From positions 1 to 16,395 of the forward strand of contig JAUXGG010000005.1 of the NCBI GenBank assembly GCA_030622265.1: DNA of 16,395 nt, read 5' to 3'. The first letter of the stretch is position 1, and each line of letters opens with the position of its first letter. The position numbers were made by a program, and so were the translations under genes. The notes under the pieces are model-generated. The model was not told where the DNA came from, did no database searches, and was given only the letters and a program-made list of their open reading frames with translations. Positions 7,365-14,842 of this stretch are shown here, piece by piece. Origin of the DNA: Candidatus Eiseniibacteriota bacterium. GTDB lineage: Bacteria; Arandabacterota; Arandabacteria; Arandabacterales; Arandabacteraceae.

Positions 7365-7640
7365 TCACCCGGTAACTGCTCTGAGCTTATGAGACGAGTC
7401 CCACTCTGTCAACCGCTTTCTTGGAAACAGGCCACCCATCTGGATTGGCCTCAGGAGATCTCTCAACAAAACCCTATTGTGCTTCCATATTGTTTTTAGC
7501 AATGATTGCAGCAAGGCCATTTGTGAACTGAGATCAATCTGGAAGGAGTGTCTGCCGGGATCACGGACCAGCAAAAGTAGGATGATCCCTGCCAATATCA
7601 CAAAGGCACCAAGTACCCTGCAGATATGGAGAGGATACAC
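7365..7640 (-). CDS. Doubtful 91-aa ORF with one membrane segment
   Basis: Frame open from GTG 7640 to the stop at 7365. The N-terminal ~25 residues include a convincing hydrophobic stretch (LGAFVILAGIILLLLV) followed by RDPGR. The rest is basic and unremarkable. No proper ribosome site sits at the usual distance from GTG 7640, the 3' part overlaps the candidate promoter of the downstream regulator, and no family is recognised. It could be a small membrane protein, a remnant of one, or chance. This is the only coding candidate in 7289-7730. Confidence 0.25.
   Translation of the reverse strand: MYPLHICRVLGAFVILAGIILLLLVRDPGRHSFQIDLSSQMALLQSLLKTIWKHNRVLLRDLLRPIQMGGLFPRKRLTEWDSSHKLRAVTG
7384..7412 (-). 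promoter_or_regulatory. Candidate sigma70 promoter for the HTH/zinc-ribbon gene
   Basis: On the reverse strand a perfect TTGACA (7407-7412) and TAAGCT (7384-7389, weak -10) are 17 bp apart. The expected start is near 7377, 89 nt upstream of ATG 7288. It lies inside the doubtful ORF 7365-7640. Confidence 0.4.
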
Positions 7641-7730
7641 CTGCTCGGGCCATAGCCCTCCATAGATATACTACACCAGTGGCCCGGAACGTAGTGACGC
7701 AATCGCCTGTGTCAGCGGCCCACGAGTCTA

Positions 7731-7811
7731 CTACTGAAATTCGTCTGGATCAGCATATACTACCGTCGTGTAGATCCAGGCTAACAGCTGGTAGGCCAGA
7801 AAACCCAACAT
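7731..7811 (-). CDS. 26-aa signal-peptide-like micro-protein
   Basis: ATG 7811 is preceded by GGAGG at 6-nt spacing and the ORF ends in two consecutive TAG codons. The first ~20 residues are hydrophobic (MLGFLAYQLLAWIYTTVVYA). They end in V-Y-A, a plausible signal peptidase I site, leaving DPDEFQ. The same V-Y-A ends the signal peptide of the 120-aa protein at 15201. The ORF begins 105 nt after the stop of the C25-like gene on the same strand, so it could be the last gene of that operon. A short exported hexapeptide would look like a signalling peptide, but a small membrane protein or a fortuitous ORF is also possible. The basic N-terminal region usual in signal peptides is missing, which weakens the export reading. 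Confidence 0.4.
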   Translation of the reverse strand: MLGFLAYQLLAWIYTTVVYADPDEFQ

Positions 7812-7916
7812 CTCAAACCTCCATGTCGGACGATCCTGATGAATGACTATTCTGTAGCACGGGGATGTTCGGACCGTAAAGGACTCCTCTCCGAAGCCTC
7901 ATGAGGACATATGGCC

Positions 7917-9170
7917 TTATCTGATCAATATCATCTTTGCCGTAACAGACTGTGTCTCCGTACTGACCCTTGCGAAGTACATCCCGGGTGCTGCGCGCTT
8001 CCCTGAGGCATTCCGGCCGGTCCATCTTGCTCTCTGCCAACCTCCATCGAATCGCCTGTCGGCCAGTACAATCACCCGCCTACCCCTGACGTCAAACACC
8101 TCAATTCGCACCCGGCCTGGTAGGGGGAGACGGAATCTAAGATCCACGCCCGACGGGCTGGGGCTTGGTGACGCGGCCAGGGTTAGATCTATCGGCGCAG
8201 AGGGTTCCTCATCGACCTCGGACGTACAGGTTCCCCGGACCGCTACGGGCCAACCGAGATAGAACAGACTCCGCAGGTAACTGTGCATCTCTGGATGTTT
8301 GACCCAGCAACTGGTCTTGGCTTTCCAGAAGCAATCAAGCAGATCGATTGCCTCGCCCGAGAAAAGCCAATCAACAAACTCCTCAGCATAGATCTTGTGC
8401 CAAGTGACCCAGTTGCCCCTGCCATGAGAGATCCAAGCCACTGCGGCTGGTTTCTGGGACTCGTTGCATAGAAACTTCTCTGCCAGCGTGGGATCGTAGA
8501 ATGGGTTGTCCCTGTCGAAGTCCGCGATGTCACACGTCGGCCCAAAGAACGCAAACGGACGCGGCCCGCTATCATCAAGCCATACCATAAGCCATGGCGG
8601 GACACACACATCACATATGAAATCGCCACCAAGCCGGCTTCTATTAGAAACTGTCCCCATATTTACAACGATGTCTACACCCTCATTGAGGGAATCAGCC
8701 ATGTCCAGCTGTCTGTGCAGACAGTCATTCAACTCGTAGTCGGAGTCTTTCATGTACCGGATCTCATAACCTCCGGCTTGAAACTCAGATATCAGATCTT
8801 CCATCAATTCAGCTAGGCCTTCCGGGGAATTGCCATCCAGCTCAACGTCCCCAACCGCGAAAAGAGCGCGGTCTGTGGGCACTGAGACATTGACCTTGTT
8901 AAGAAAGTTCTCTACCGCACGCGCTACCTTCCACCTGTGAGAGAGTGGAAGTCTTGCCACCTGCATATCGCCGAGGCAATCTAAATCGAAATCCACCGCC
9001 ATGTCCTCGGTAGGACATACTGTTGAGTCGCCGAAGAAACAGGCGCCTGTCGGATCTGTGAAATATGCTACGTCAACTTGATTCTTCTCTGGCTCGCCAC
9101 CCTCGTTGGCGTCACCTACTATCAATACGCGCGGATATGGCTCTCCAACCGAATCAGCCAATACCTTCAA
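7917..9170 (-). CDS. C25 gingipain-like module with FlgD-like C-terminal tail (part 2 of interrupted gene)
   Basis: Continues the frame of the upstream gene after an in-frame TGA at 9195-9197. The first possible restart is TTG 9170 (417 aa), which has no ribosome site. PRVLIVGDA (13-21) is the conserved strand of C25 peptidases. LGDMQVARLPL (66-76) and the paired helix match the family's LPVGRI-like region. The catalytic cysteine is probably C213 (FFGPTCDIADFD), followed by TLAEKFL and AVAWISHGRGN. The usual catalytic GHG is replaced: VDIVVNMGTVSNRS (165-178) has no histidine, so this module may be inactive. Residues ~325-417 form a FlgD/T9SS-like Ig tail (VFDVRGRRV...WTGRNASG...APGMYFARV...KMILIR), a surface-sorting type end. 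Secreted; operon with the lipoprotein and 74-aa genes. Confidence 0.75.
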   Translation of the reverse strand: MKVLADSVGEPYPRVLIVGDANEGGEPEKNQVDVAYFTDPTGACFFGDSTVCPTEDMAVDFDLDCLGDMQVARLPLSHRWKVARAVENFLNKVNVSVPTDRALFAVGDVELDGNSPEGLAELMEDLISEFQAGGYEIRYMKDSDYELNDCLHRQLDMADSLNEGVDIVVNMGTVSNRSRLGGDFICDVCVPPWLMVWLDDSGPRPFAFFGPTCDIADFDRDNPFYDPTLAEKFLCNESQKPAAVAWISHGRGNWVTWHKIYAEEFVDWLFSGEAIDLLDCFWKAKTSCWVKHPEMHSYLRSLFYLGWPVAVRGTCTSEVDEEPSAPIDLTLAASPSPSPSGVDLRFRLPLPGRVRIEVFDVRGRRVIVLADRRFDGGWQRARWTGRNASGKRAAPGMYFARVSTETQSVTAKMILIR

Positions 9171-9182
9171 CCCGTGAAGGTA
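9162..9182 (-). promoter_or_regulatory. Stem-loop 12 nt after the in-frame TGA (SECIS-like geometry)
   Basis: On the reverse strand TACCTTCA and TGAAGGTA form a perfect 8-bp stem with the loop CGGGT. It starts 12 nt after TGA 9195-9197, and the apical loop starts 20 nt after it with G at its second position. This fits the known geometry of bacterial SECIS elements, but may be chance. Confidence 0.3.
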
Positions 9183-9194
9183 GATCCACAGGTC

Positions 9195-10811
9195 TCAGTA
9201 ATAGGCCGACGTGGCATAGCCCAGGTCAACCGAGTAGCCATTCGATTCAAACCATGACACGGCAGGACCACATTCTGCCAAGAGCGAATCCGGCCCATAG
9301 AACACCCAATCCGGCACCTCTGTGCCCAGAGACCCTGCGCCAAGAGGTTTTCCGTGTCCTGAAAGATTGCAGGGAGAATCACTTAGCTCAATCAACGATC
9401 CATCACCATACAACCGCTCAGTAGCATTCAAGAGATTAGCGACAAATGGCGGCGCTTGCTCGCCAAATGACATGGGGCGGAACGCCGAACGCTTGTCCCT
9501 CTTATCGATCTCCACTATCCTGTAGAGATCATAGCCTGCGCCCACTGTCAGTGAGTAGACATCCGGCGCTACAACCACACCCCTGGCAACCCTTCCAACC
9601 TCCTCCCAGTGCTCGCCGGCGCCGGCTTCCACCAGGTACTCCCTGGTTTCCCATTCGGCCTCAACATGCCAGCCTACCTGCACGTCGCCTCCGTCTATGT
9701 ATGCCCACTGTGATCCCAGCGCCGCAGCAACGTTGGGATCTGTGTACTGACAGTCATAGCACATAACGTAGTCGTCACGGTTGGGTCCCTCACCATCCGT
9801 GCCGGGTGGATCCTGGTTGCCGTCGAGTGCAATGTCACCATAGCTCCTTGTTTCATAGGAAAGAGTGGCGCAACAATCGTCTTCGATGACCGACTTCAAG
9901 GTGAATCTTAATGTGTCCTTCGCCCCTCGTACCCAATGCTCGTCCTTAACGACCACGTTGCCGTCTCCGCGTATCAGCCCCTCGGCCAAGATTCCGATGT
10001 CCATTTTCGTATCAAACACGATCCAGGCATTCACCGAGTCCCTACCTATTCCATACCCTTCCTGAGGATGATAGTCCTCCACCACAGGCGCCAAAGTAGT
10101 GTTGCCATTCCCGCCCATGGTGAGGGCCGGCGCGTCGAGACAAGCCTGACCGGCAGCACGCTTGTCCTTTCCTCTAATACCATCAAGACCTTCCCAAAGT
10201 GCTGTCACATTCGCCTTGATCTGAGGAGTGGTGGCTCCACCCGGTGCTCCAAACCATACCCGTGCTCCATTCCAGCCGTTGAAGGTGCCTCCATAACAGC
10301 ACTCGTTGTCAATAATGGCATTTGACAGATTTGTCCACTCATCAACAGCGCCATAGTACCAAATGCCGATGTGATAACTGACGCTTGGCACCTCACCTTT
10401 GTAGATCTTGCCGGCATAGCCGTCTTGCTCGTACAATTCAAACTGGCCGTCTCGAACCGCCATTCCGACAAGGGTGTAGGGGTAGATTTCAATCGCTTGA
10501 CCGTATGGGTTACCGTGTGTCCAGATCATCCCAACCCCGGCGTATGAGCCGTATTCGTCCTCCACATCCGCGATAGAGATGTCAGGGATGAGATCAACTA
10601 CCGAGTTACTGTAGTAGGAAATGACATAGCCCTGGCGTTCCGCTGCTTCCTTCATCTCGGGGGCGTCGCCATCCTGAAATACAAAGGGCTGGATTTGCCA
10701 GCCATAGGGCCATGTCGGTGTCTCGTTGTTCTCTGCGAAGAGGGTATCGACTGGCACGGCCAGAACGATGAGGAGGACGGCCATAGCCAGGACATGGCGT
10801 GTCATTCGCAT
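9195..10811 (-). CDS. Secreted clan-CD-like peptidase N-terminal part (part 1 of interrupted gene)
   Basis: 538 aa from ATG 10811, chosen because AAGGAGG lies 9 nt upstream, inside the end of the lipoprotein gene 4 bp away. Residues 1-26 are a signal peptide (VLAMAVLLIVLAVPV core). Residues ~60-245 resemble a caspase/CHAT-like fold. There is a H99-G in MIWTHGNPYG and C171-C172 in AIIDNECCYGG, followed by ARVWFGAPGG, an LWEGL helix and GGNGNTTLAP, in the order expected for clan CD His/Cys peptidases. Around 395-470 an FN3-like stretch ends YDLYRIVEID. The C-terminal VFYGPDSLLAECGPAVSWFESNGYSVDL is the start of the C25-like module, which carries on in frame after the TGA. With read-through the protein would have 964 residues. 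Exported product of a sigma54-type operon. Confidence 0.75.
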   Translation of the reverse strand: MRMTRHVLAMAVLLIVLAVPVDTLFAENNETPTWPYGWQIQPFVFQDGDAPEMKEAAERQGYVISYYSNSVVDLIPDISIADVEDEYGSYAGVGMIWTHGNPYGQAIEIYPYTLVGMAVRDGQFELYEQDGYAGKIYKGEVPSVSYHIGIWYYGAVDEWTNLSNAIIDNECCYGGTFNGWNGARVWFGAPGGATTPQIKANVTALWEGLDGIRGKDKRAAGQACLDAPALTMGGNGNTTLAPVVEDYHPQEGYGIGRDSVNAWIVFDTKMDIGILAEGLIRGDGNVVVKDEHWVRGAKDTLRFTLKSVIEDDCCATLSYETRSYGDIALDGNQDPPGTDGEGPNRDDYVMCYDCQYTDPNVAAALGSQWAYIDGGDVQVGWHVEAEWETREYLVEAGAGEHWEEVGRVARGVVVAPDVYSLTVGAGYDLYRIVEIDKRDKRSAFRPMSFGEQAPPFVANLLNATERLYGDGSLIELSDSPCNLSGHGKPLGAGSLGTEVPDWVFYGPDSLLAECGPAVSWFESNGYSVDLGYATSAYY

Positions 10812-10815
10812 GGAC

Positions 10816-11553
10816 TTATTCCTCCTTCGGGTCATCACTCAGACTGTAGAGATCTTCGAGGAAGCGACGGTTCTGGAGCGCGGTGCCCGCAACATCCAAT
10901 TGCTCCTGCTCTTTGCCGCTCTGGATGAGTTTCACCTGCTCCAGGGTCTTGGGTAACCGCTTGGCCGGAACACAGATGTGGTAGTTTCTGCCGAATGCGA
11001 TCATGCCACCGGAGTTGATAGTTCGCCAGAAATCCGCCACCAGTCGTTCACGATAGGCCGCCAAATCGAAGTGGCCTTCCTCTCTTGGCAGAATGACTTC
11101 TTCTTCTCTATCCGGGTCCGATGCCCACTTCACAAATATCCCTTGAGCAAATCCGCGCACCGACTTCACCAGAGGAGAGGCGAGGTAGACGGCAGTCATG
11201 CGTGCCAAGCGCTCCTCATACGTTGTACCCTGCTTCGAATCCTCGAAGGCCCTTACGCTAAGTTCATGTTTGGTGCGCATACTCTCCGTCACTGTGATCT
11301 GAGGAGGTGGCTCCTCCCCTGGTCCATCGTAGACCAGCCCATTGAGATACAGGGTTTTGCTGTCCTCACTGGATGTGAATGTGTAAGGCTTGGTGAGCTG
11401 GACGCCAAATCCAAAGACCGGGCCCTGTGAGGCAAGCGAGTCAGCTCTTCCCGTCTCTGCTTTATCGGACGAGCACGATACCACAGACCCCACTCCCCCA
11501 CTCACAAAGCAAAGTATGAGAATCCCCATCGATATTGCCCACAATCGTCGCAC
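10816..11553 (-). CDS. Predicted lipoprotein, unknown function
   Basis: 245 aa from GTG 11553, which has GGGAGG 8 nt upstream; the longer GTG start at 11562 would overlap that ribosome site. The N-terminus is RRLWAISMG, then a hydrophobic ILILCFVSGGVGSVVS-C stretch that ends in VVSC, a plausible lipobox, so the mature protein would begin at the cysteine. The mature part is soluble, with no recognised domain: a Gly/Pro-containing FGFGVQLTKPYTFTSSED region, a charged middle (PDREEEVILPREEGHFDL) and a helical, glutamine-rich C-terminus (KLIQSGKEQEQLD). Four bases separate its TAA from the peptidase ATG, and the peptidase ribosome site lies within its last codons, so the two are coupled. It may be a surface partner or chaperone for the peptidase; this is inferred from position only. 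Confidence 0.75.
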   Translation of the reverse strand: MRRLWAISMGILILCFVSGGVGSVVSCSSDKAETGRADSLASQGPVFGFGVQLTKPYTFTSSEDSKTLYLNGLVYDGPGEEPPPQITVTESMRTKHELSVRAFEDSKQGTTYEERLARMTAVYLASPLVKSVRGFAQGIFVKWASDPDREEEVILPREEGHFDLAAYRERLVADFWRTINSGGMIAFGRNYHICVPAKRLPKTLEQVKLIQSGKEQEQLDVAGTALQNRRFLEDLYSLSDDPKEE

Positions 11554-11590
11554 CAGAACCACCTCCCTCTTGTTGTTGCTACCCGTTGTC

Positions 11591-11815
11591 CTACTCGCTT
11601 GGGTCCGGCGGGGGCGGTAAGGACGGCTTCTTTGGCGGTCGTTCGGGCCCGCACTGACCCGTCTTTATCGCACCCCATGTTGTTTTCACCGTGAGGTTGT
11701 CTGTCTCCAGATCCGATATGACCACGTCTCCGGACCCTACCGGCTGCGATGTCGGCAGCGCCTGGCCGGAACCAAACCCCAGCATCATGGCTAACAGCAG
11801 TTGAAGTATAAGCAT
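11591..11815 (-). CDS. 74-aa secreted proline-tailed peptide
   Basis: First gene of the exported-protein operon. ATG 11815 has AGGAGG 8 nt upstream; the upstream in-frame codons to 11917 cross the predicted promoter and are not coding. Residues 1-19 form a signal peptide (MLILQLLLAMMLGFGSGQA). The mature peptide is ~55 aa, with SGDVVISDLETDNLTVKTTWG followed by a single cysteine (GQCG) and a basic/proline-rich end (RPPKKPSLPPPPDPSE). No family is recognised. It lies 30 nt downstream of the -12 element of the sigma54 promoter and 37 bp before the lipoprotein gene. A secreted signal or a substrate of the peptidase encoded downstream are both possible. Small size limits certainty, but signal peptide, ribosome site and promoter agree. 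Confidence 0.65.
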   Translation of the reverse strand: MLILQLLLAMMLGFGSGQALPTSQPVGSGDVVISDLETDNLTVKTTWGAIKTGQCGPERPPKKPSLPPPPDPSE

Positions 11816-11844
11816 TGTACTCACCTCCTCGGTAATAGTGCAAT

Positions 11845-11860
11845 AGCACAGCTCGTGCCA
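11845..11860 (-). promoter_or_regulatory. Sigma54 (-24/-12) promoter of the exported-protein operon
   Basis: Reverse strand reads TGGCACG-AGCT-GTGCT. The -24 block is a perfect TGGCACG and the GC of the -12 block is kept at the exact spacing; only the first T of TTGC is changed to G. The predicted start is near 11834, just before the ribosome site of the 74-aa gene. The adjacent gene encodes a sigma54 activator. Confidence 0.7.
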
Positions 11861-11976
11861 GATCGGGCATCTTCGTAGGATCGCTGTATCCGCTTGAGAA
11901 CACGTGTAGTTAGTCATGTAACGTCAGATCCGGCTTGACACCCCCATCGGCTCGATTGGGTCGTATGCGCACACCC

Positions 11977-11993
11977 TGGGTCACGATGACCCA
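11977..11993. promoter_or_regulatory. Candidate enhancer (activator-binding dyad)
   Basis: TGGGTCA-CGA-TGACCCA is a perfect 7-bp inverted repeat centred about 125 bp upstream of the -24 element, normal for a sigma54 enhancer site. A further half-site TGGGTC lies at 11957-11962, 20 bp (two helical turns) away. Confidence 0.5.
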
Positions 11994-12020
11994 TGTAGAA
12001 GTAGCGATAAAGGGCTGTGA

Positions 12021-12557
12021 TGCAACTGTATTGGCGAGCGCAGGGAGAAGCAACTCTCCAAGGCGGTCAACGGCGTCCTGCCCGGCGCCGTGACGGATCC
12101 CGGGGTGGTGTCGGATATGCATGACCTGACAGCGGCTGCATCGCTGACGCAACGCTTCCAGGATACAGACTTCGCGTTGAAACAGGGGGACGTGATGGTT
12201 CTGTCCCTTCCGGAGTTCCCTTACTCCGCGGCGAATCTTCGCCAGCGGCCCGCCGGTGACGAGCGGCGGCTACCCGTGCAACCTCCTGATGAACTCCGGA
12301 TTGACTACAGCACCGAGGTGGAGTTGCCTCACGGCGCCAGGGTTCTGGCCCTTCCCGCGCCGGAGACAATCGAGAACAGCGTGGGGACCTTCTCGACCGA
12401 GATGACCTACAACAAAACGAAACGAACGATCATATACCTTCAGAGGATTGAGACAAACACGGACTACATCGAACCCGAAAACTACCCCGCATACAAGAAC
12501 GGCGTTGATCGCGTGACCATGCCAGCCAGCCGTCTGGCGCTGTTGGAAATGCAGTAA
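12021..12557 (+). pseudogene. C-terminal remnant of a DUF3857/transglutaminase-like protein
   Basis: The frame is open from just after a TGA at 12018-12020 to TAA 12555-12557. It reads REKQLSKAVNGVLPGAVTD, then SLPEFPYSAANL, ELPHGARVLALPAPETIENSVGTFS and IEPENYPAYKNGVDRV. These segments match in order the end of large exported DUF3857 plus transglutaminase-like proteins (the DUF3858 region), which normally exceed 600 aa. The transglutaminase core is absent. A short stretch just upstream (THVEVAIKGCDATV) in another frame may be the preceding part, shifted near 12027. An ORF can be started at GTG 12090 (155 aa), but it lacks a signal peptide and ribosome site. It is probably a dead 3' fragment; its 5' side now borders the enhancer region of the sigma54 operon. 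Confidence 0.6.
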
Positions 12558-12592
12558 ACCTGGAGATCCTGCCTTCGGAGATCAGACCGCGT

Positions 12593-14842
12593 TCATTCTA
12601 GGGAAGCCATCTTCCGATAGAGGGTCTTTCTGCTTATGCGCAGCATCCTGGCGGCCTCGCTCTTGTTGCCGCCGCAAGCCGCGAGAGCACGCTCGATCTC
12701 ACTTCGCTCAATCCACGCGACCCGCCCGTGGAGCCCCATCACCGGGCCAGCATCTGCAATGAAGATATCGACTAAGCTGTCATCAACCAGGCCACCGGCT
12801 CCGGAACTCAGAACCAGCGCTTCAACCACGTGCTTAAGCTCCCGGACATTGCCCGGCCAGCTGTATTCAAGTAGCATCCTCTTCGCAGATTCAGCCAGAT
12901 TGATGTTTTTGCCGTGTTTGCCACAGTAGAGCGCCATGAAATGACCTACGAGTAGACCTATGTCAGTGTGTCTCTCCCGGAGCGCCGGGATCCTCACCAA
13001 TACTCCTTTAAGACGATAGTAAAGATCACGCCGGAAATTCCCCGCCCGGACTTCTTGCCAAAGGTTCTTTGTCGTGGCACTCATGACCCTCATATACACC
13101 GGCCGCCACCTGTTCTCGCCCACCCGTCGCACCATACCCTCTTCCAGAACCCGAAGGAGATTGACCTGCAAAGCCTGGCTGAGCTCGCCAACTTCATCCA
13201 GGAACAGGGTGCCACCGTTTGCAGCTTCAACTAAACCCGCCCTGTCACCAATCGCTCCGGTGAACGCTCCCTTTGTGTGACCGAAGAGCTCGCTGGTCGC
13301 CAGGCTCTCAGTCAGGCTGCCACAATCCACTGGAATGAAAGGACCCTCCCGCGTCTTGCTCATTGCATGGAGAGTCCGGGCCACCAATTCTTTGCCAACA
13401 CCCGTCTCACCTTCAATCAGTACCCGGACTTCGGTACTACCCCAACGGGCAATATCTCCAACTATGCGTTCATCAGAGGTTATTATCCCGAATTCGGACA
13501 GATCCAGACGGTGCCTCCCAGCAAGCCTGAGGTTTTCCGATGTCGCAGCCAGGCAGGACGGATCGCTCCTATCGCTCAGGAGCGCCCGGCATATCCATTC
13601 ATCTATGTCATGTACCGCAGCATCAGACCCAAGATTCGAATAGATGCGCCTCGCAATCAACATATGATCCAGCGCATGAACACGGCTCGTCTCCTCGGCA
13701 GATTCAGCCAGAGCCCTGCCCAAAGCGAGTTCGCTGTGTCCAAGCTCAGGGGCCCACTCAGAAAGACCTGACAGTATTCTTACGGAGTCCACCAGATGAT
13801 CGACCGAGGTCGCACGAAGGCCTTGATCGATTTCGATCTGGGCAAGCACCCTCAAGCAGATGGCACATTCGTACTTGTCCCCACATTCTTCCACCAGGTC
13901 CAGCGCAGATGAGATGAGATCCTTGCCGTTCGCAGTATCACCCATCTGGCGCGAAGTCCCTGCGGCTCGCCGAAGAAGCTCGTACTCCAGATCACCACGC
14001 TGAGCAAACTTCCGAGCAGCTTCAATCCCATTCATATAGGTCTCGAAGACAGCCTTGTGGTCACCCTTCAAAGCCAGCAGATCACCTGATATTTCAAGCG
14101 AAAGAATCTCACCTCGCTTGTATCCCCTTTCATCCGCGATCCTGGCGGCAACGCCAACATGCTCCAAGCCAGCTTGAATATCTCCTCGGACAACATCGAT
14201 GTTCGCCAGCTCCAGTGCGTAGCGACAGATGCCCAAGCTGTGCTCTATCTGCTCGGCCAGGTGAAACCCCTCCCTGCACATGCTTGCGGCCTCATTGATC
14301 TTGCCCATCTTGCGCAGAAGAATGGCGAGATTGAGTGAAACCCTAAGGTGGGCAGTTGGCTCGGATACCGCAGCACAGGTTTTTAATGCCTTCCTGAAGT
14401 TCTCCTCCGCAATACCCCAGGATCCCAAGTTCTTGTGGACGATACCGAGCTTTTCGTAGGCCTCAGCCCGGTACCGGGGATTATCTACTTCCCATGTATA
14501 GAAGTACACTGCTGCCTCAGCGTGCTCACCGGAACGTCGGTAATCGCCCTTACGCAGGAGAATGCCCGAAATGAGCAGGTGGCTTCTTGCGATCCACGAT
14601 CTATTCCCATGGGTCCGGAAGTAGTCAAATGCCTGCCCCGCAGCTTCCAGAGCTTCAGCATACCGCGCTTCACTCAACAGGATTCGAGCTTCATGGAACC
14701 TGAGGATAGCTCGTGCTTCCTGGGAGATGCCAGGTTCCTCGGCGTCACGGCAGAGCCGCGCGTGAACCTGCCTCGCGCTGTCAAGTCTGCCTGCAATTAT
14801 ATGGCACTCGAGCTGTTCCAGTTCGCTCTGGGGCCGGATCAT
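12593..14842 (-). CDS. TPR-containing sigma54-dependent activator
   Basis: 749 aa from ATG 14842 (GGAG 6 nt upstream), although the frame is open to 15178. The start is set by the ATGA overlap with the upstream secreted-protein gene. Residues ~5-430 are repeated antiparallel helices of TPR type (ARAILRFHEARILLSEARYAEALEAA, AYEKLGIVHKNLGSWGIAEENFRKAL, LRVSLNLAILLRKMGKINEAA). The AAA+ domain has Walker A GETGVGKE (478-485), the sigma54-contact loop GAFTGA (525-530), Walker B GGTLFLDE (543-550), FRRDLYYRL (603-611) and WPGNVREL (662-669). A Fis-type HTH ends the protein (IERALAACGGNKSEAARML, 716-734). GAFTGA is intact, so it should open sigma54 promoters; the one at 11845-11860 is the obvious target. 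The TPR array is presumably the sensor, possibly of a peptide or protein. Confidence 0.93.
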   Translation of the reverse strand: MIRPQSELEQLECHIIAGRLDSARQVHARLCRDAEEPGISQEARAILRFHEARILLSEARYAEALEAAGQAFDYFRTHGNRSWIARSHLLISGILLRKGDYRRSGEHAEAAVYFYTWEVDNPRYRAEAYEKLGIVHKNLGSWGIAEENFRKALKTCAAVSEPTAHLRVSLNLAILLRKMGKINEAASMCREGFHLAEQIEHSLGICRYALELANIDVVRGDIQAGLEHVGVAARIADERGYKRGEILSLEISGDLLALKGDHKAVFETYMNGIEAARKFAQRGDLEYELLRRAAGTSRQMGDTANGKDLISSALDLVEECGDKYECAICLRVLAQIEIDQGLRATSVDHLVDSVRILSGLSEWAPELGHSELALGRALAESAEETSRVHALDHMLIARRIYSNLGSDAAVHDIDEWICRALLSDRSDPSCLAATSENLRLAGRHRLDLSEFGIITSDERIVGDIARWGSTEVRVLIEGETGVGKELVARTLHAMSKTREGPFIPVDCGSLTESLATSELFGHTKGAFTGAIGDRAGLVEAANGGTLFLDEVGELSQALQVNLLRVLEEGMVRRVGENRWRPVYMRVMSATTKNLWQEVRAGNFRRDLYYRLKGVLVRIPALRERHTDIGLLVGHFMALYCGKHGKNINLAESAKRMLLEYSWPGNVRELKHVVEALVLSSGAGGLVDDSLVDIFIADAGPVMGLHGRVAWIERSEIERALAACGGNKSEAARMLRISRKTLYRKMASLE

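Noticed and set aside
7813..8040. 75-aa reverse ORF
   Set aside because: Out-of-frame shadow of the FlgD-like tail of the C25-like gene; its charged composition matches no family.
11935..11940. Perfect TTGACA on the forward strand
   Set aside because: No -10-like hexamer at 16-18 bp and no intact gene downstream.
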